The translations under genes and the position numbers were made by a program. The notes beneath the pieces were generated by a model. It was not told the origin of the DNA. It ran no database searches and saw only the letters and a program-made list of their open reading frames with translations. Shown here piece by piece: positions 59,096 through 64,000 of a DNA stretch of 64,000 nt. Source of the DNA: an uncultured Bacteroidota bacterium (GTDB lineage Bacteria; Bacteroidota; Bacteroidia; Chitinophagales; Chitinophagaceae); the NCBI GenBank assembly GCA_903887415.1, contig CAISPO010000005.1, forward strand, positions 1-64,000, given 5' to 3'. Each line of letters begins with the position of its first letter. Position 1 is the first letter of the stretch.

Positions 59096-59281
59096 ATGGT
59101 CATGGAAAACACATTCAACGAAGAAGAATTGCCACGCAACACGCCACAGGACAGCAATGAGAACCCTGAAACAGAAGACACCTCATTTGAAGAAGAAGAT
59201 GAGGAAAGCTTTGAAGACGAAGACGACCTTGATCTTGACGAAGAAGCCGATGACGAAACAGAAGAGGCCGATGAAGCCTAG
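59096..59281 (+). CDS. Small, extremely acidic hypothetical protein
   Basis: EEEDEESFEDEDDLDLDEEADDETEEADEA. Confidence 0.5.
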   Translation: MVMENTFNEEELPRNTPQDSNENPETEDTSFEEEDEESFEDEDDLDLDEEADDETEEADEA

Positions 59282-59300
59282 TGTTTCGTGGAAAGAACTG

Positions 59301-59337
59301 ATACTGGCCCTGTATTTATGGGGCCAGTATTATTTTA
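59301..59337 (+). terminator. Hairpin terminator
   Basis: ATACTGGCCC / GGGCCAGTAT then TATTTT. Confidence 0.7.
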
Positions 59338-59398
59338 TATAAGCGCTATATAATGCAGTAATGAGTGAGTAACTTTATTGTTCCAAAAACAATTCATC

Positions 59399-59821
59399 AT
59401 GGCAAAAACGATCGTACAAAAAGTGGTGTTTAAAAACACAACACCAAAGGACCTTTATGATCTTTACATGAATGCTAAAAAGCATTCTAAAGCAACAGCC
59501 GCCCCTGCAGAAATCAGCAACAAGGAAGGAGCGAAATTCTCGGCGCATGGCGGCTATATTACCGGCGAGAATATAAAGCTTGTAAAAGACCAGCTTATTG
59601 TGCAAAGCTGGCGCGGTGCAGACTGGGATAAGAAAGACGCCGACTCTACATTCATCATCCACCTGGAGCCTAAGGGCAGCAATGTGACGCTCCACGCGGT
59701 TCATTCCAATGTACCAGATAAACAGGCTGAAGGGATAGAGAAGGGATGGCATAGCCACTATTGGGAGCCGTGGAAACAATACCTGGCTGGGACGCCTATA
59801 GCGAAGCCCGTGGGGATGTAG
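59399..59821 (+). CDS. SRPBCC/AHSA1-like protein
   Basis: MAKTIVQKVVFKNTTPKDLYDLYMNAKKHSKATAAPAEISNKEGAKFSAHGGYITGENIKLVKDQLIVQSWRG. Confidence 0.75.
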   Translation: MAKTIVQKVVFKNTTPKDLYDLYMNAKKHSKATAAPAEISNKEGAKFSAHGGYITGENIKLVKDQLIVQSWRGADWDKKDADSTFIIHLEPKGSNVTLHAVHSNVPDKQAEGIEKGWHSHYWEPWKQYLAGTPIAKPVGM

Positions 59822-59951
59822 CCCCTGTTTCACCCCCGCATCACCCTTTCCCCTCCCGATAAAAAATCGGGGACCTTGTTCCGGAGAACCATCTATTTAG
59901 CTGAACTCATAAAATATTTAGCTATGGATATACTTTAGCTAAATTGTCATT

Positions 59952-59988
59952 AAAAACTGCTCCTGATTTCTAAACGGAGCAGTTTTTT
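59952..59988 (+). terminator. Hairpin terminator
   Basis: AAAAACTGCTCC / GGAGCAGTTTTTT. Confidence 0.75.
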
Positions 59989-60054
59989 AATTTGCAAAAC
60001 CTGTTATTTCCTGGCTAAAAGGCAATTCGCTTTTCAATACTTATCTTCGCAGTA

Positions 60055-61995
60055 ATGATCTCCCCCGCCTCTATACAGGAAGTGATGAACCGTGCCGATA
60101 TTGTGGATGTGGTGGGGCAATTTGTGCGGCTGAGAAAGCGCGGCACCAACTATATTGCCAACTGCCCTTTCCATAACGAGAAGACACCTTCTTTTAATGT
60201 ATCGCCTGCCAAGGGTATCTATAAGTGCTTTGGCTGCGGCAAGGCAGGCAACGTGGTGACTTTTGTGCAGGAGCACGAGAAACTTACCTACCCTGAAGCT
60301 ATAAGGTGGCTGGCAGACCACTACAAGATAACCCTTGAGGAAACAGAGCGGACACCTGAGCAGCAGCAGAAACAACTTGCTGAGGAGGGGCTGCGCATAC
60401 TGAATGAGTTTACCGCAGGTTACTTCCATGATACCTTGCTGAATACGGAAGAAGGGCAACTCATCGGGATGTCCTACTTCAAGCAACGGGGGTTCCGGAA
60501 AGATATTATAGAGCGCTTCCGACTAGGGTATAACCCCGAAAGCGGGGATACCTATTATCGTGCAGCTACCGCCAAGGGCTACAAGGCAGAGATGCTGGAG
60601 CGTGCAGGGCTGGCCAAGAACCGCAACGGCATGTTTTATGACGTATATCGCGGGCGGGTGATCTTCCCGATACAGAGCATGACGGGGCGCATACTGGGTT
60701 TCGGCGCTCGAATACTCAAGAGCAATGAGAAAGCGCCCAAGTACATCAACTCGCCGGAGAACGAGATATACAGCAAGAGTAAGGTGCTCTATGGCATGTA
60801 CCAGAGCCGCCAGGCCATAGGCAAACAGGATGAATGCTTGCTGGTGGAGGGCTACACGGACGTCATATCTCTGCACCAGGGCGGTGTAGAAAATGTAGTT
60901 TCGAGCAGCGGCACATCACTAACGGAAGACCAGCTAAGGCTGATAGGCCAGCTTACCAAAAACCTGACCATACTCTATGATGGCGACCCTGCAGGCATTA
61001 AGGCCGCTCTGCGCGGGCTGGATATGGCGCTATCGCAGAGCTTCAATGTGCAGCTTGTATTGCTACCGGAGGGTGAAGACCCGGATAGCTTTGTGCAGAA
61101 ATCGGGAGCGGCGAAGTTTCATGAATACATAAAAGGCCATAAGCAGGACGTAATAAGTTTCCGGCTACAGGTGGGACTGAATGAAGCTGGCACTGACCCG
61201 GTGAAGCGCTCGAAACTGGTAAACGAGGTTGCGGAGAGCATATCGCGCATCAACAAGGCAGAGGACTTTTCACTGCAAACGCACTATACCCGCGAAGCAG
61301 CCCGCAAGCTGGATGTGGATGAGGCCGGGCTGATAAACCTGGTCAACAAATACATCCGCGACCGGATAGAGAGCGAGCAAAAGCACCAGAGAAAAGAAGA
61401 AGCGCTGCCAAGGCCCGAGAGCCTGAACCTGCCGAACGAGCCCGAAGTTGCCGCGCCGGCCGGCGAAGACCAGCACGAATGGCAACTGCTGCGTGTGCTG
61501 ATAGAATATGGTCATGAGAAATATGAGGGCTTCGATAGTGTGGCTAGCCTTATAGAAAGCCGGGTAGAGGCCAACCTGCTGCAGGATCCACTGGTACACA
61601 AGCTGTTTGTTGAATACCTGGACCACTATCAGCGTTTCGGGAAGATACCGGAGCTGCACTACTTCATTAATTATCCCGACCAGGCTATACGTGATAAAAT
61701 GGCATCTCTGCTACACCCCCGGCCCGACATAAGCCATAAATGGAAGGAAAAATACGGCATCGAATCCCATACGGACACTATGCTCTACATGAATGATGTG
61801 GACAGCACCCTCTCCTACTTTGAGCTAAAGAAAATACTTGTCATACAAGATCAGCTCACTGCCAAACTGAGCAAGGAAACAGACCCACTAACGCAAGGGG
61901 TATATATGGAGCGTTTCCTGGAACTGAGGAAGATGGAGCGGGAAATATTGAAGAAGCATAATACAGTTGTGTTCAAGTCGCTTAGGAGCAAGTAG
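60055..61995 (+). CDS. dnaG: DNA primase
   Basis: VDVVGQFVRLRKRGTNYIANCPFHNEKTPSFNVSPAKGIYKCFGCGKAGN. Confidence 0.95.
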   Translation: MISPASIQEVMNRADIVDVVGQFVRLRKRGTNYIANCPFHNEKTPSFNVSPAKGIYKCFGCGKAGNVVTFVQEHEKLTYPEAIRWLADHYKITLEETERTPEQQQKQLAEEGLRILNEFTAGYFHDTLLNTEEGQLIGMSYFKQRGFRKDIIERFRLGYNPESGDTYYRAATAKGYKAEMLERAGLAKNRNGMFYDVYRGRVIFPIQSMTGRILGFGARILKSNEKAPKYINSPENEIYSKSKVLYGMYQSRQAIGKQDECLLVEGYTDVISLHQGGVENVVSSSGTSLTEDQLRLIGQLTKNLTILYDGDPAGIKAALRGLDMALSQSFNVQLVLLPEGEDPDSFVQKSGAAKFHEYIKGHKQDVISFRLQVGLNEAGTDPVKRSKLVNEVAESISRINKAEDFSLQTHYTREAARKLDVDEAGLINLVNKYIRDRIESEQKHQRKEEALPRPESLNLPNEPEVAAPAGEDQHEWQLLRVLIEYGHEKYEGFDSVASLIESRVEANLLQDPLVHKLFVEYLDHYQRFGKIPELHYFINYPDQAIRDKMASLLHPRPDISHKWKEKYGIESHTDTMLYMNDVDSTLSYFELKKILVIQDQLTAKLSKETDPLTQGVYMERFLELRKMEREILKKHNTVVFKSLRSK

Positions 61996-62120
61996 GGGTT
62001 CAAATTCAAAAAAAAAGAAAATTTCAATTCCAAGACACATATCCTTGAATCTTTTAATCAGGTGAATCTCGGTTCCGACAATTTATTATCTTTAAAACCT
62101 AAAGAACTATCAATTAAGGC

Positions 62121-64000
62121 ATGGCAAGTAAAAAGAACAACCCGGCGAAAAATACCCCTGTTGCGCCTGCAAAATCTGCTGCTACTACCCAACTCCGGAA
62201 ACCGGCGGTGCGCGATACAACTCCGGTTGCACAAAAGGATGGTTTCATAACCCGCTATTATGAGTGGCTCGTGGTAGCCGGTATATCGGTACTAACTTAT
62301 TTATTCTTCAAAGAGATACTCAATAACCAACTCACCAACTGGGACGACCTAGGCTATATCATTACCAACCCGCTGATCAAAGACCCATCAATGGATGGGC
62401 TGCGCAAAATATTCTCCATTGATAACCCTGTGATGGGCAACTATCACCCGCTCACCATAATGCTTTACTGGATAGAGTACAGCCACTATGGCCTGGAACC
62501 ATGGATATACCACTTCGACAGCCTCATTTGCCATATACTCGTTACCATTGCTGTTTACCTATTCGTACGGATACTTACCCGCCGCCCGGTGGCTGCTGCG
62601 GTCGCAGCCTTGTTGTTTGGGCTGCACCCCATGCATGTAGAAACAGTAGCATGGGCTGCAGGCCGTAAGGACATGATCTATGGGCTGTTCTATATACTGT
62701 CGCTGATGTGTTACGTGTATTATTTAAGGTCGGCAGCAAAGAACAAAAAGATACTCTGGTACAGCGCCACCATCATTCTTTTCGCACTCTCATTGCTGGC
62801 AAAATCTGTGGGGGTTACCCTGCCCATTACTTTCTTCCTAATAGATCTGCTGGAGGGCCGGACCTTGTTTACCGGTGGAGACAACCGCGGAGGCATAATA
62901 GGCGATAAAAACGGCAAATTCAATTACCTCCTTTTCCTGGAAAAAATACCACACCTTGCATTGGCATTTCTTTTTGGTATGCTGTCTATCTATGCCCAGA
63001 AAAAAATAGGTGCGCTGGGGACTCTGGATGTACATTTCACCACAATGGAGCGCATTGCCCTTGCGGGGTATAACGTTTGTACTTACCTGTGGAAAGCAGT
63101 GGTACCCGTTGGTATGTGCAACTTCTACCCCTACCCCATGAAGGACGCAAGCGATGCACTCCCCGGTTATTTCTATATATACCCACTATTGGTGCTGGGC
63201 TTACTCGTTGCTGTTTTTTGGTTCTGGCGTAAGAACAAAATACTCATCTTCGGACTTGGCTTTTTCTTTGTGAATATTGTGCTGCTGCTGCAACTGGTGC
63301 CAGTGGGCGGCGCTGTTATGTCTGACCGCTATACTTACCTTCCGTATCTCGGATTATTTGTCATCGCCGGCTGGTTTGTGTCCGGGTATTTTGAGCCGGG
63401 TAAAAACAGGCAGACCGGCATTGCACTGCTGGTGGTCACCTTCGTGTACTCGATGATATTTGGCTACCTCACCAACCAGCAATGCAAAGTATGGTATGAC
63501 TCCATAAGCCTTTGGAATAATGACATTGAGAAATATCCGTCCAATCCGGTCTCCTATTTCTACCTGGGGCAGGAGTACTACTCAAAGTTTGAAACAGAGA
63601 TAAATCCCAAAGACCAGAAACGCTACCAGGACTCTGCCCAGATCTGCTTTATGGCATCCATTGAAAAGAAGCCAGACTATATTAATCCCATAGTGTGCCT
63701 GGCGGAGCTGCAACGCGCCACTAACCAGACTGACGCTGCTAAAGCCACTTACTTCCAGGCCCTGAAGATTAACGAGACGCATACCGAAAACAAAGTGCAG
63801 AACAAGGATGAGAGCGTCTATCTTGGCCTAGGTGTCATCTACAGTATAAAGCGGCAATATGATTCGGCGGAGTATTATTTTAAAGAGGCACTGAAGTTGA
63901 AGGCTTATTTCCCTGAGGCATATAGTAACTACGCCAACTTCCTGGACATAACCGGCAAGCAGGATTCGTCGCTAAAATACTATGCGATTGCCATTTCGCA
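62121..64000 (+). CDS. TMTC-like multi-pass membrane protein with C-terminal TPR (runs off window)
   Basis: Open frame from ATG 62121: MASKKNNPAKNTP...TNWDDLGYITNPLIKDPSMDGLRKIFSIDNPVMGNYHPLTIMLYWIEY...LLFGLHPMHVETVAWAAGRKD; missing from ORF track because it has no stop in the window. Confidence 0.75.
   Translation, partial: MASKKNNPAKNTPVAPAKSAATTQLRKPAVRDTTPVAQKDGFITRYYEWLVVAGISVLTYLFFKEILNNQLTNWDDLGYIITNPLIKDPSMDGLRKIFSIDNPVMGNYHPLTIMLYWIEYSHYGLEPWIYHFDSLICHILVTIAVYLFVRILTRRPVAAAVAALLFGLHPMHVETVAWAAGRKDMIYGLFYILSLMCYVYYLRSAAKNKKILWYSATIILFALSLLAKSVGVTLPITFFLIDLLEGRTLFTGGDNRGGIIGDKNGKFNYLLFLEKIPHLALAFLFGMLSIYAQKKIGALGTLDVHFTTMERIALAGYNVCTYLWKAVVPVGMCNFYPYPMKDASDALPGYFYIYPLLVLGLLVAVFWFWRKNKILIFGLGFFFVNIVLLLQLVPVGGAVMSDRYTYLPYLGLFVIAGWFVSGYFEPGKNRQTGIALLVVTFVYSMIFGYLTNQQCKVWYDSISLWNNDIEKYPSNPVSYFYLGQEYYSKFETEINPKDQKRYQDSAQICFMASIEKKPDYINPIVCLAELQRATNQTDAAKATYFQALKINETHTENKVQNKDESVYLGLGVIYSIKRQYDSAEYYFKEALKLKAYFPEAYSNYANFLDITGKQDSSLKYYAIAIS

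Overview
The window has two compositional parts. Positions 1 to about 12.4 kb are visibly AT-rich and form one tightly coupled co-directional (+) operon that looks like a RiPP (ribosomally synthesised, post-translationally modified peptide) locus. It contains a repeat-built multi-core precursor (cores ~SGHSSSNGHWSSVYG, ~50-codon period, truncated by the window start, with a decayed extra core after the stop), an FxsB-like radical SAM/SPASM enzyme, a stand-alone HExxH protein, two paralogous 'LG(I/Y)PKCC...FPCSxNC' proteins, three GT9-like glycosyltransferases (one with C-terminal DUF4116-like repeats) plus a decayed GT9 remnant, an ATP-grasp-like protein and an HxD...H 2OG-Fe(II) oxygenase. 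I consider this the best candidate for an undescribed system. After a ~450-nt boundary carrying a broken tRNA-Met-like sequence, the rest (12.8-64 kb) looks like a Bacteroidota (probably Chitinophagaceae-like) chromosome: serA, a surface-glycan cassette, msrA, an Arr-like/FAD-monooxygenase pair, L,D-transpeptidase, dinB, aat, histidine kinase, S41 peptidase, fmt, ftsE, tandem M43-type T9SS metalloproteases, TonB receptor, recQ, MBOAT acyltransferase, DnaJ-like, dnaG, and a 3'-truncated TMTC/TPR-like membrane protein. All assignments come from reading motifs in the translations; no searches were run.
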